A stretch of 7,499 nt of DNA from an uncultured Oxalobacter sp. (GTDB lineage: Bacteria > Pseudomonadota > Gammaproteobacteria > Burkholderiales > Burkholderiaceae_D), in the NCBI GenBank assembly GCA_937916185.1, contig CALGGD010000245.1, forward strand, positions 1 to 7,499, in the 5' to 3' direction. Below are positions 1 to 5,663 of the stretch, piece after piece. Made by a program: the position numbers and the translations under genes. The notes beneath the pieces are model-generated. The model saw nothing but the letters and a program-made list of their open reading frames with translations, searched no databases and was not told the DNA's origin. Every line of letters starts with the position of its first letter. Within the stretch, counting starts at the first letter, position 1.

Positions 1-1013
1 CCATCCGCAGGCACCATCCGCGTGTGGTCCTGGACCCCATGTTCGGTGTCAGCCTCACAGGCCTTCAGACCATCCTGTACACCGCGCGCTGCGATATCGA
101 TGTCATCAATGACCGCCACGACGCCTTCTTCGGACGCCACCTGCCGGCACCCAACCCGGAGACCTTGGTGGACCTGCAGGCGGCTGTCCGCGAGCACAAC
201 GCCGTAGTCGGCATTGCAACAGACGGCGATGCCGACCGTCTCGGCATCATCGACGAAAAGGGCAACTATGTCTCCGCCAACGAGATCCTGGTGCTTCTCT
301 ATTTCTATCTTATGGAGTACAAGGGCTGGCGCGGTGCAGCGGTTCGCAATATTGCCACCACGCATCTTCTGGACCGGGTGGCGGATGCCTTGGGGATCCC
401 GCATTATGAGACCCCGACAGGCTGGAAGTTTTTCGGCAATCTGCTGGATGACGGGCGTATCACGTTCTGCGGTGAGGAGAGTTATGGCACCAGTTCACGG
501 CATATCCGTGAGAAAGACGGTCTCTGGGCAATCCTGTTCTGGCTGAACCTGCTTGCCAGGACAGGGGATTCTGTCGCGGGGATGGTGCGGAAGCATTGGT
601 CACGCTTCGGCAGGAACTATTATTCCCGCCATGATTATGAAAGCATCGACAGTAAGCGGGCCAATGCGTTGATGGACCGTCTGCGGAACCGTCTGGCCAG
701 CCTGCCGGGTCAGGTGTTTGGCGCATTGACGGTTGCCAAAGCGGATGAGTTTGCCTACACCGACCCTGTGGATGGTTCAGTGTCGGAACATCAGGGTATC
801 CGGGTTTTCTTCACCGATGGTTCCCGCATTGTGTTCCGGCTGTCGGGAACGGGAACGGTCGGTGCGACGCTGCGGGTCTATTTTGACCGTTATGATGCGG
901 AAAACCTGACCCTTGACCCACAGGCTGCCCTGGTGCATCTCATCAAGGCTGCCGATGATATTGCGGAAATCCCTGCTTTCACTGGATTGCCCGGACCGAC
1001 GGTTGTGACTTGA
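1..1013 (+). CDS. Phosphoglucomutase/phosphomannomutase family protein, C-terminal part (5' end outside window)
   Basis: This is an alpha-D-phosphohexomutase, which moves phosphate between C1 and C6 of a hexose phosphate (probably glucose), linking glycolysis to sugar-nucleotide and glycogen synthesis in the cytoplasm. The frame is open from base 3, so the start lies upstream; about 337 residues are visible of a family usually 450-550 long. Domain 1 with the catalytic phosphoserine is missing. Visible are the metal-binding loop TDGDADR (219-239), the sugar-binding GEESYG motif (471-488) followed by an HIREKDGLWA stretch, and the domain 4 phosphate-binding loop RLSGTG (837-854). The GEESYG to RLSGTG half resembles PGM1-type enzymes, whereas the metal-loop half is closer to bacterial ManB/GlmM-like proteins. 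The methyltransferase gene starts 19 bp downstream, which suggests co-transcription. The family is certain; glucose specificity is inferred. Confidence 0.9.
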   Translation, partial: IRRHHPRVVLDPMFGVSLTGLQTILYTARCDIDVINDRHDAFFGRHLPAPNPETLVDLQAAVREHNAVVGIATDGDADRLGIIDEKGNYVSANEILVLLYFYLMEYKGWRGAAVRNIATTHLLDRVADALGIPHYETPTGWKFFGNLLDDGRITFCGEESYGTSSRHIREKDGLWAILFWLNLLARTGDSVAGMVRKHWSRFGRNYYSRHDYESIDSKRANALMDRLRNRLASLPGQVFGALTVAKADEFAYTDPVDGSVSEHQGIRVFFTDGSRIVFRLSGTGTVGATLRVYFDRYDAENLTLDPQAALVHLIKAADDIAEIPAFTGLPGPTVVT

Positions 1014-1032
1014 TGGCTGGCGGGAGACAGTC

Positions 1033-1686
1033 ATGGGGTTGACACCGAAAGAAGCCGCTGCAGAATTCTGGGATGGCGTTTACAGTGATGATGCGTATGT
1101 TTTCGGGACTGCGCCGAATGACTGGTTTGCCGCTCATGGGCATCTGCTGAGGAAAGGGCTGCGGATCCTGATGGTCGCGGACGGGGAAGGACGGAACAGT
1201 GTCTGGTGTGCGCAGAAGGGAATGGCTGTCGATGCGTTTGACCTGTCTGGAACGGCCATACGCAAAGCCAGGAAACTGGCGCAGGACAATGGTGTTGCTG
1301 TCAATTTCTCGGTGCATGGTGTCGATGACTGGGACTGGCAGCCGGATGCTTATGATGCGGTTGCTGTCATCATGTGCCAGTTTGCAACACCTGCGATGCG
1401 TGATGCCCTGTTCCATCACTGCATCAGGACGCTGAAAGGAGAGGGGCTCCTGTTTGTCTTGGGGTATTCCCCGAAACAGCTTGAGTATGGGACAGGGGGA
1501 CCGCCTTGGGTTGAGCATCTCTATACGGAAGCGATGCTCCGCCAGTATGCCGAAGGGATGGAAATCCTTGAGCTTGCCAGCTGGGATGCGGTGGTCAAGG
1601 CAGGGCGTCACCGTGGGAAATCAGCCTTGGTGGGGCTGGTTGCCCGCAAGAAAGCTGGCAGGGCTTTTCTCGCAGGCGGTATTTGA
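1033..1686 (+). CDS. Class I SAM-dependent methyltransferase
   Basis: This 217-residue cytoplasmic protein has a Rossmann-type methyltransferase fold. The SAM-binding motif I reads VADGEGRNS at residues 48-56, and the acidic residue ending strand 2 is D70 in AFDLSG. A GTGGPP motif at 153-158 followed by LYT is typical of a small TehB-like or thiopurine-methyltransferase-like group that begins with an FWD..Y segment, seen here at residues 12-17. The substrate cannot be told from sequence; small thiols, metalloids or other small molecules are possible in such families. The ATG at 1033 is preceded by a GGGAG ribosome binding site at 1022-1026. The gene follows the phosphohexomutase after 19 bp with no terminator between them, so the two are probably co-transcribed. 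I see no functional link between the two products. Confidence 0.88.
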   Translation: MGLTPKEAAAEFWDGVYSDDAYVFGTAPNDWFAAHGHLLRKGLRILMVADGEGRNSVWCAQKGMAVDAFDLSGTAIRKARKLAQDNGVAVNFSVHGVDDWDWQPDAYDAVAVIMCQFATPAMRDALFHHCIRTLKGEGLLFVLGYSPKQLEYGTGGPPWVEHLYTEAMLRQYAEGMEILELASWDAVVKAGRHRGKSALVGLVARKKAGRAFLAGGI

Positions 1687-1689
1687 TTG

Positions 1690-1695
1690 TATACT
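1690..1695 (+). promoter_or_regulatory. Possible -10 element before the zinc-ribbon gene
   Basis: TATACT at 1690-1695 lies just past the methyltransferase stop codon and about 35 bp before the next ATG, with TG directly before it. No convincing -35 hexamer is present at the usual distance; TTTTCT at 1665-1670 would need a 19 bp spacer. It may give the zinc-ribbon gene its own transcript in addition to read-through. This is a weak call. Confidence 0.3.
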
Positions 1696-1730
1696 CCCAT
1701 TTTCAGGAACAGAACAGAAGGTCGGTTTTT

Positions 1731-2153
1731 ATGGCGATTGTAAAGTGCAAGGTCTGTGGCAAGGATGTCGATGAAGATGCCATGAAATGTCCCGGTTGCG
1801 ACTCACTGGGGCCGAACCGTGGCAAGCGGATCCGCCGCAATATGTTTATTGCGCTTGGGGCGATTGTTGTTCTGTTCGGGTACGGGTGGTACTACAAGTC
1901 CCAGGAGGTTGTGAAACAGTCCCGGCTCGCCAATCCGAAATCGATGAAAATCACCAGGGCGCTGTCGAATGAGGATGGCACCAATCTCTGCTTTGAGTTC
2001 ACGGAAACCGATGCGTCCGGCAAGAAGAAGGCCAGCCGGGGCGTGGTGTATGATGGCGGGGAACCCAGTACGAACCCCTCAGACTGGAAACTGTTCTGCG
2101 AACATAAATCCATGCGGCCAATCAAGCTGGTCATCCGGACGGATGATGACTGA
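1731..2153 (+). CDS. Zinc-ribbon single-pass membrane protein, function unknown
   Basis: The protein has 140 residues. A compact zinc ribbon is formed by C6-x2-C9 and C20-x2-C23, followed by a basic linker (KRIRR, 32-36) and one hydrophobic segment at about 38-55. The remaining 85 residues should lie on the other side of the membrane: the basic linker puts the zinc ribbon in the cytoplasm and the C-terminal domain in the periplasm. The C-terminal part has two more cysteines (in NLCFEF and LFCEHK) that could form a disulfide. I chose the ATG at 1731 because GAAGG lies at 1717-1721 and translation begins straight into the zinc ribbon. An upstream TTG at 1683 overlaps the methyltransferase stop and has no ribosome binding site. 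I do not recognise the family, and no function is assigned. Confidence 0.8.
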   Translation: MAIVKCKVCGKDVDEDAMKCPGCDSLGPNRGKRIRRNMFIALGAIVVLFGYGWYYKSQEVVKQSRLANPKSMKITRALSNEDGTNLCFEFTETDASGKKKASRGVVYDGGEPSTNPSDWKLFCEHKSMRPIKLVIRTDDD

Positions 2154-2176
2154 GTGGCAGCCTGAAGGCGGAAGAC

Positions 2177-2213
2177 AGGATGGCGGTGCCTGATGACACC
2201 GCCATCCTTTTTT
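2177..2213 (+). terminator. Strong intrinsic terminator ending the left-hand gene block
   Basis: A perfect 12 bp stem (AGGATGGCGGTG at 2177-2188 pairing with 2197-2208) encloses an 8-base loop, and six T follow at 2208-2213. It lies 24 bp after the zinc-ribbon stop codon and should end transcription of that gene and any read-through from upstream. The DUF2059 gene converges on it from the other side. In that direction the stem lacks a following T tract, so it is mainly a + strand terminator. Confidence 0.9.
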
Positions 2214-2221
2214 CCTGAGGG

Positions 2222-2701
2222 TTACTGCGGGGATCCCGTGCAGGCAGGCTGCAGGCGCTCCATCATGGTTTTCATGCGCTGGTCCATCACAGCCCCCATC
2301 CTGTTTTCAAGCGATGGGGTCTTCTGGATCAGCATGCGGCCTGTCGGTGATTCATAGAAGGCGGTCAGGTCAAGCAGTTCCTCTTCTGTGAAAGTCTCAC
2401 GGTAGATACGGATGTATTCCGGTTTCAGGGATTCCCAACCGAGGTTTTCACGGATCATTTTCCGGTAATCTTCCAGACAGGTTTTTGCTGTCTGCCGGTG
2501 TTCGGCAGGGACATTCTCCTGCTCGGCCATCGGCAGGACGGTCGATTGGATGAAGGCATCTGCATCAGCGACAGCGGTGTCCGCTGATTTCTGGGCTTCA
2601 ATCAGGACAAGCAGTTTTTCAATGGTGGCGTCTTGGGCAGGGGAAGCCCATGCAGGTATTGTGCACAGGGCGGCGAACAGGAAGGCAATCCATCTTTTCA
2701 T
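2222..2701 (-). CDS. Exported DUF2059 domain protein
   Basis: The protein has 159 residues. It begins with a typical Sec signal peptide (basic MKRW, then a hydrophobic core) with a likely cleavage site after A-W-A near residue 20, so the mature protein is probably periplasmic. The rest is helical. The segment with L-K-P-E-Y, IYRETFTEEEL and FYESPTGR is the signature of DUF2059, a widespread proteobacterial family without an established biochemical role. One cysteine lies in the middle (KTCLEDY) and one near the C-terminus (PACTG), so a disulfide is possible. The ATG at 2701 is preferred over an upstream alternative at 2725 because GGGAG (+ strand 2707-2711) lies 5 bases before it and the signal peptide starts there. 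The gene stands alone, convergent with the zinc-ribbon gene and divergent from the tRNA. Confidence 0.87.
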   Translation of the reverse strand: MKRWIAFLFAALCTIPAWASPAQDATIEKLLVLIEAQKSADTAVADADAFIQSTVLPMAEQENVPAEHRQTAKTCLEDYRKMIRENLGWESLKPEYIRIYRETFTEEELLDLTAFYESPTGRMLIQKTPSLENRMGAVMDQRMKTMMERLQPACTGSPQ

Positions 2702-2715
2702 ATCAGCTCCCGGGG

Positions 2716-2739
2716 AAAAAGCCACTGGCTGCCAGTGGC
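2716..2739 (-). promoter_or_regulatory. Terminator-like hairpin in the DUF2059 leader (possible attenuator)
   Basis: Read on the minus strand, GCCACTGG and CCAGTGGC form a perfect 8 bp stem with a 3-base loop (cag), and five T follow directly. The T tract ends 4 bases before the GGGAG ribosome binding site of the DUF2059 gene. The structure has the form of an intrinsic terminator placed inside the 5' leader. It could be an attenuator, or a stem that protects the mRNA end. No alternative antiterminator pairing was worked out. Confidence 0.5.
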
Positions 2740-2769
2740 GGTGTTGGACAGGATAGGGGTTCCCGGTAC

Positions 2770-2798
2770 ATTGTATCGGATTCAGGGCTTTATGGCAG
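2770..2798 (-). promoter_or_regulatory. Putative sigma-70 promoter of the DUF2059 gene
   Basis: On the minus strand, TACAAT (2775-2770, five of six matches to consensus) is preceded, after a 17 bp spacer, by CTGCCA (2798-2793, four of six). Transcription would start near 2763 and give a leader of about 60 bases that contains the terminator-like hairpin. This is judged by eye, with moderate support. Confidence 0.4.
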
Positions 2799-2834
2799 AA
2801 AATCCGATGGAAATCATCCGGTGAAAGCCCTTGA

Positions 2835-2843
2835 TGCTATAAT
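2835..2843 (+). promoter_or_regulatory. Extended -10 promoter of tRNA-Pro
   Basis: TGCTATAAT is a perfect extended -10 element (TG-n-TATAAT). It ends 10 bases before the first base of the mature tRNA, so the precursor would have only a few extra 5' bases for RNase P to remove. No good -35 hexamer is seen, which fits an extended -10 promoter. The stretch after the -10 box is GC-rich, as is common for stringently controlled stable-RNA promoters. Confidence 0.75.
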
Positions 2844-2851
2844 GCCTGCTG

Positions 2852-2930
<79 letters not shown>

Positions 2931-2940
2931 AGATGATTGG

Positions 2941-2966
2941 AAAGGAAGCTTCACGGCTTCCTTTTT
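2941..2966 (+). terminator. Intrinsic terminator of tRNA-Pro
   Basis: GGAAGC (2944-2949) and GCTTCC (2956-2961) form a stem with a 6-base loop, extended by A-T pairs, and followed by five T (2962-2966). It starts 10 bases after the tRNA CCA end. Confidence 0.8.
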
Positions 2967-2982
2967 CTATGAAGAAAGGATT

Positions 2983-3019
2983 GCCGGTGGTCATTGACAA
3001 TCGCCAATCCGGCTTTTTT
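2983..3019 (+). terminator. Possible second terminator behind tRNA-Pro
   Basis: GCCGG (2983-2987) can pair with CCGGC (3009-3013), directly followed by six T (3014-3019). An alternative pairing of GGATTG (2978-2983) with CAATCC (3005-3010) competes with it. The loop is large (about 21 bases), so the hairpin is weaker than the first. It would act as a back-up terminator before the next gene. Confidence 0.4.
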
Positions 3020-3066
3020 GCGGTATCCTTGCCAATTCATCGGCAACAGCACAGCATCCATCCACT

Positions 3067-3642
3067 ATGATTACCTGCATCATTTTCGGTTCCCTGGCGG
3101 CGATTGTCCTTATCGCCATGGCTTATATCAAATTTTCGGAATCTTCGGTGAAGAAACAGGTTGAGAAGCATCTGAAAGACCCATTGGCCATTGATGGCAG
3201 GGAAACCGCCCCGGACTGGTATGAGAAGGACTGGACGGATGTGGACAACAACCTGCTTGCCTTTGACAAGGAACATGGTGTGTTCCTCGGCATCACGGCA
3301 GGCAAGAAGAAGGGTGACCGGGTTGACATACGCACAATCCCTGTTGCCAGCATGACCCGTTCTGAAGTCGTTGTGGATGGCAGGACGGTGCTGGAGGCAC
3401 GGGCAGGCAAGGTGACTGGCAGGCATCCCGAAAACAGCTTGGATGCTTTCCGTCAGAACAGCCAGAAAATCAAGTCGATCGAGCTTCGTGTCAGGTCGGT
3501 CTCAGGCGGTCAGACAATCCCCTGTTCACCAGGGAAATATGGCATCAACCTTGCCGAGAAATACCATATCCTCCTGCTGGAGGCCATGATGGCGTCCGGG
3601 ACAAGTCCGGCTCCCATGGCGCGGAAATTCAGGAAGTCATGA
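3067..3642 (+). CDS. Membrane-anchored protein of unknown function, first of a paralogous pair
   Basis: The protein has 191 residues. The first 20 are hydrophobic (a membrane anchor or uncleaved signal), followed by a charged linker and a soluble domain rich in predicted beta strands. Landmarks are a strand with AFDKEHGVFLGI at 65-76, a SEVVVDG strand-turn at 99-105 and an IELRVRSVSGG strand at 138-148. These three recur in the same order in the next gene's product, so the two look like diverged paralogues. The strand-turn-strand order resembles bacterial PH-like domains, which is only an inference. The ATG at 3067 is the first usable start in frame, but no Shine-Dalgarno sequence precedes it. 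I know no named family for it. The product is probably an inner-membrane protein. Confidence 0.72.
   Translation: MITCIIFGSLAAIVLIAMAYIKFSESSVKKQVEKHLKDPLAIDGRETAPDWYEKDWTDVDNNLLAFDKEHGVFLGITAGKKKGDRVDIRTIPVASMTRSEVVVDGRTVLEARAGKVTGRHPENSLDAFRQNSQKIKSIELRVRSVSGGQTIPCSPGKYGINLAEKYHILLLEAMMASGTSPAPMARKFRKS
3540..3555 (+). promoter_or_regulatory. Sigma-54-like -24/-12 sequence inside the first paralogue gene
   Basis: TGGCAT-caacc-TTGCC matches the sigma-54 promoter pattern TGGCAC-N5-TTGCW, with the GG (3541-3542) and GC (3553-3554) separated by the required 10 bp. It points towards the second paralogue gene, whose ATG is about 160 bp further on. It lies within a coding region and no activator site was identified, so it may be chance. 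Confidence 0.28.
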
Positions 3643-3676
3643 GTGCGTCATATTCCCATTTTTTTGGAAAACTGAA

Positions 3677-3699
3677 CATGCGGGCGTCCTGCCCGCATG
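3677..3699 (+). promoter_or_regulatory. Perfect hairpin just before the ribosome binding site of the second paralogue
   Basis: CATGCGGGC (3677-3685) and GCCCGCATG (3691-3699) form a 9 bp stem around a 5-base loop. No T tract follows, so it is not a standard terminator. The stem ends 7 bases before the GGAG ribosome binding site, where it could affect read-through, mRNA stability or translation of the downstream gene. Confidence 0.45.
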
Positions 3700-3717
3700 T
3701 CTGTCTGGAGCCTGACC

Positions 3718-4323
3718 ATGCAGTTCAGTCTTAAGACCGTCATTTTTGTCATCCTGGTGTTGTTGGGCGCTTTCCTGATTGTCCGCAGGACGGGCATCAT
3801 GGACAGTCAGCGGAACCGGGTTGAGCGGGAGCTTGCAGAGCCGGTTCCATTGGGCAGCCATTGGACAGTCAATCCTGTATGGGACAGGAGAAGCTGGACA
3901 GGCGACCGTTGCAATGTCATTGCGATGGATCAGAAAAACCGGTTGTTTGCCTTGATCCAGGCAGGGGATGGCAGGGGAGACAGCATCATGAAGACGGTTT
4001 TCCGTTACCAGGATATCCGCCAGGTTGATCTGGCTGTTGATGGGGAGACGATTGGCAGTTTTTCCCACCGTGTGCCAGGCCTTTCAACGGATGGACAGCG
4101 TGAGGGGGCGGATAAGACGGTTGTCGGGCGGGTTCTGAAGGCGGTCAAACGGAAGATGCCGGTCTTCCAGCCTGTGGCGGATGAGGAAGCTGTCCGTGAT
4201 ATCTGTCTGAGGGTCTATACCACGGATGGGCGGATGGTCACGCTTCCGTTCGGGCTCCAGGAGCTTGACCTTGCAAGAAGGTGGTTCAGCCATCTGTGGC
4301 AGGCTGTGGACGGGCTGTCTTGA
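3718..4323 (+). CDS. Membrane-anchored protein of unknown function, second of a paralogous pair
   Basis: The protein has 201 residues. One N-terminal membrane segment at about 5-23 is followed by RR, predicting the short N-terminus outside or an uncleaved signal anchor. The soluble part shares strand landmarks with the preceding gene's product: VIAMDQKNRLFALI (67-80), QVDLAVDG (102-109) and ICLRVYTTDG (162-171), in the same order and at similar spacing. The C-terminus is an amphipathic, Trp-containing helix, as in the final helix of PH-like folds; this is an inference. I chose the ATG at 3718 because GGAG at 3707-3710 lies 7 bases before it. The ATG at 3697 lies within the hairpin and has no ribosome binding site. 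The gene converges on the Sel1 gene with a 15 bp gap and no terminator. The function is unknown. Confidence 0.72.
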   Translation: MQFSLKTVIFVILVLLGAFLIVRRTGIMDSQRNRVERELAEPVPLGSHWTVNPVWDRRSWTGDRCNVIAMDQKNRLFALIQAGDGRGDSIMKTVFRYQDIRQVDLAVDGETIGSFSHRVPGLSTDGQREGADKTVVGRVLKAVKRKMPVFQPVADEEAVRDICLRVYTTDGRMVTLPFGLQELDLARRWFSHLWQAVDGLS

Positions 4324-4338
4324 ACCGGGGTGATGCTT

Positions 4339-5577
4339 TCAGGATGCCAGGACTTGGGCAAGGACTTCCTGCAGTGTCAGCCCGCCTGCCCTGTCAAGCT
4401 GCTGTCCTGTCATGTTTTCCTGGATTGCTTTCAGCAGTTCCTTTGCGTCAGGGTCAATGCCAGCGGCTTCCCGGACCAGGACATAGGCATTGACGGTGCT
4501 GACCTTGACACCGTTGCCTTCGCGGAAAGCGTTTGCCAGTGAGAGCATGGCAAGCACATTACCCTGCTGGGCGGCTTTGGCGAACCAGATGGCGCCAAGG
4601 CGGGGATTGCGTTCAGTGCCTTCTCCCCCCATACAGGCGAGTCCAAGGAAGAACTGTGCTTTCGCATGCCCCTGTTGTGCTGCGGTATGCCACCAGCCAA
4701 CGGCTTTCTGGCGGTTTTTCTGGATGCCTTTGCCGTTGTAGTAGGCAAGCCCCAGATTGAACTGTGCCTGTGCGTTCCCCTGGATGGCTGCCTGACGGTA
4801 GAGATTGACGGCGGTGCTGTCATGGGTGTCTGAACGGTTGTCCTGCCCATAAAGGAAGGCCAGGTTGAACTGGGCGGCGGCATCAGACTGGCGTGAGGCT
4901 TCGGCATACCAGAAAGCGGCTTTTTCACGGTCTTTCCCGACGCCTTCCCCGAAGAAATAGGCATTGCCAAGCCTGCGCTGTGATTCCGCATGGCCCTGTT
5001 CAGCGGCTTTTGTCCACCATTGGATGGCGGCTTCGGGATTCCGTTTGATACCCACTCCGGAATAAAGGGCGTTGCCGAGACGGTATTGGGCGGGGCTGTA
5101 TCCCTGGGCTGCAGCTTTTTTCCACCAGCTGATGGCTTGGGCGGCATCTGCCTTGATGCCTTCCCCGTTGAGAAGGGACTGCCCCAGGTAATACTGGGCG
5201 GGTGGATAGGACTGCCTGGCGGATTTCCGGTACCATTGCACGGATTTTCTGGCGTCCTTGGTGATGCCGTTGCCGTCATGGTAGGCGGAACCCAGCAGGA
5301 ACTGGGCGATGGGATGTCCTTTTTCCGCTGCTTTCATCCACCATCGGACTGCCTGTTCCATGTCCTGGGGAACGGTTTCCCCCTGCCAGTAAGCGGTTCC
5401 GGCCTGATAGGCGGCATCACGGTTCCCCTGTTCTGCCTGCCGCAGCACCTGTTCAAAGGGCTGGGTGTCCGGCTGGACAGCAGAACCGGTTGCCGGTTCT
5501 GCCGATGCAGGACAGACAGTGAGTGCGAGTGCGGCCAGCGGAACCAGGAGCAGTTTTCTGAGCATGGGGGATTCCAT
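4339..5577 (-). CDS. Secreted Sel1-repeat protein
   Basis: The protein has 412 residues. A Sec signal peptide (MLRKLLLVPLAALALTV, cleavage after A-S-A near residue 26) is followed by a short linker and nine tandem Sel1-like repeats of about 36 residues covering roughly 52-375. The repeats carry the usual A-Q-x-x-L-G, G-x-G-I/V and A-x-x-W-W/Y-x-K-A-A marks. The sixth repeat has lost its G-x-G turn and carries a polar insert (DNRSDTHD). The C-terminal 35 residues are helical. Sel1 repeats form alpha-alpha superhelices that bind partner proteins; in the periplasm they often serve envelope or stress functions, but the partner here is unknown. The start is either the ATG at 5577 or the one at 5565 (four codons shorter), which gives a more standard signal peptide. 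Both have weak ribosome binding sites. Confidence 0.9.
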   Translation of the reverse strand: MESPMLRKLLLVPLAALALTVCPASAEPATGSAVQPDTQPFEQVLRQAEQGNRDAAYQAGTAYWQGETVPQDMEQAVRWWMKAAEKGHPIAQFLLGSAYHDGNGITKDARKSVQWYRKSARQSYPPAQYYLGQSLLNGEGIKADAAQAISWWKKAAAQGYSPAQYRLGNALYSGVGIKRNPEAAIQWWTKAAEQGHAESQRRLGNAYFFGEGVGKDREKAAFWYAEASRQSDAAAQFNLAFLYGQDNRSDTHDSTAVNLYRQAAIQGNAQAQFNLGLAYYNGKGIQKNRQKAVGWWHTAAQQGHAKAQFFLGLACMGGEGTERNPRLGAIWFAKAAQQGNVLAMLSLANAFREGNGVKVSTVNAYVLVREAAGIDPDAKELLKAIQENMTGQQLDRAGGLTLQEVLAQVLAS

Positions 5578-5594
5578 CAGATTGTCTCAGGATG

Positions 5595-5603
5595 ATTTTA
5601 CCA
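5595..5603 (-). promoter_or_regulatory. Putative extended -10 promoter of the Sel1 gene
   Basis: On the minus strand TGGTAAAAT (5603-5595) matches TG-n-TAnAAT with one mismatch in the hexamer. The predicted start near 5588 would leave a leader of 11-23 bases, depending on which ATG is used. No clear -35 is visible. A dyad (5612-5633) covers the -35 region. Confidence 0.4.
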
Positions 5604-5611
5604 GTCCATGA

Positions 5612-5633
5612 CCGGTCTGAGGGGACAAACCGG
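5612..5633. repeat. Inverted repeat between the small gene and the Sel1 gene
   Basis: CCGGTCTG (5612-5619) and CAAACCGG (5626-5633) are an inverted repeat of 8 bases with one non-Watson-Crick pair (G-U in the minus-strand RNA) and a 6-base spacer. It sits 30 bp past the stop of the small gene and just upstream of the putative -10 of the Sel1 gene. No T tract follows in either direction. It may be a weak terminator stem or an operator. Confidence 0.35.
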
Positions 5634-5663
5634 CGGTGATGGCGGGCAAGGGGCAGCGGGGCG

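Noticed and set aside
482..500. TGGCAC at 485 as a sigma-54 -24 element
   Set aside because: There is no TTGC at the required spacing, and the site is deep inside the phosphohexomutase coding region.
979..1611. A 210-codon open frame on the minus strand opposite the methyltransferase
   Set aside because: It is antisense to a clear methyltransferase, and its protein is rich in His, Arg and Pro with no recognisable domain. It is a shadow frame.
2994..2999. Perfect TTGACA as a -35 box for the gene at 3067
   Set aside because: No -10-like hexamer occurs 16-18 bp downstream; the nearest TATCCT is 24 bp away. The site lies in the loop of the possible second terminator.
3697..3720. ATG at 3697 as the start of the second paralogue
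   Set aside because: It lies in the 3' arm of a hairpin without a ribosome binding site, while the ATG at 3718 has GGAG 7 bases before it and begins directly at the membrane segment.
4431..5279. A 282-codon minus-strand frame inside the Sel1 gene
   Set aside because: It is an out-of-frame reading of the same repeats, rich in Pro, Ser and Lys. The Sel1 frame is convincing and the period repeats merely keep the other frame open.
4339..5577. Sel1 repeat DNA as a tandem DNA repeat or CRISPR-like array
   Set aside because: The roughly 108 bp period is coding: the repeats are diverged at the DNA level and conserved at the protein level.
4990..5595. A 201-codon + strand frame opposite the Sel1 gene, rich in Gly and Phe
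   Set aside because: It is the antisense image of the Sel1 repeats. The apparent repetitive protein follows from the 36-codon period of the real gene.
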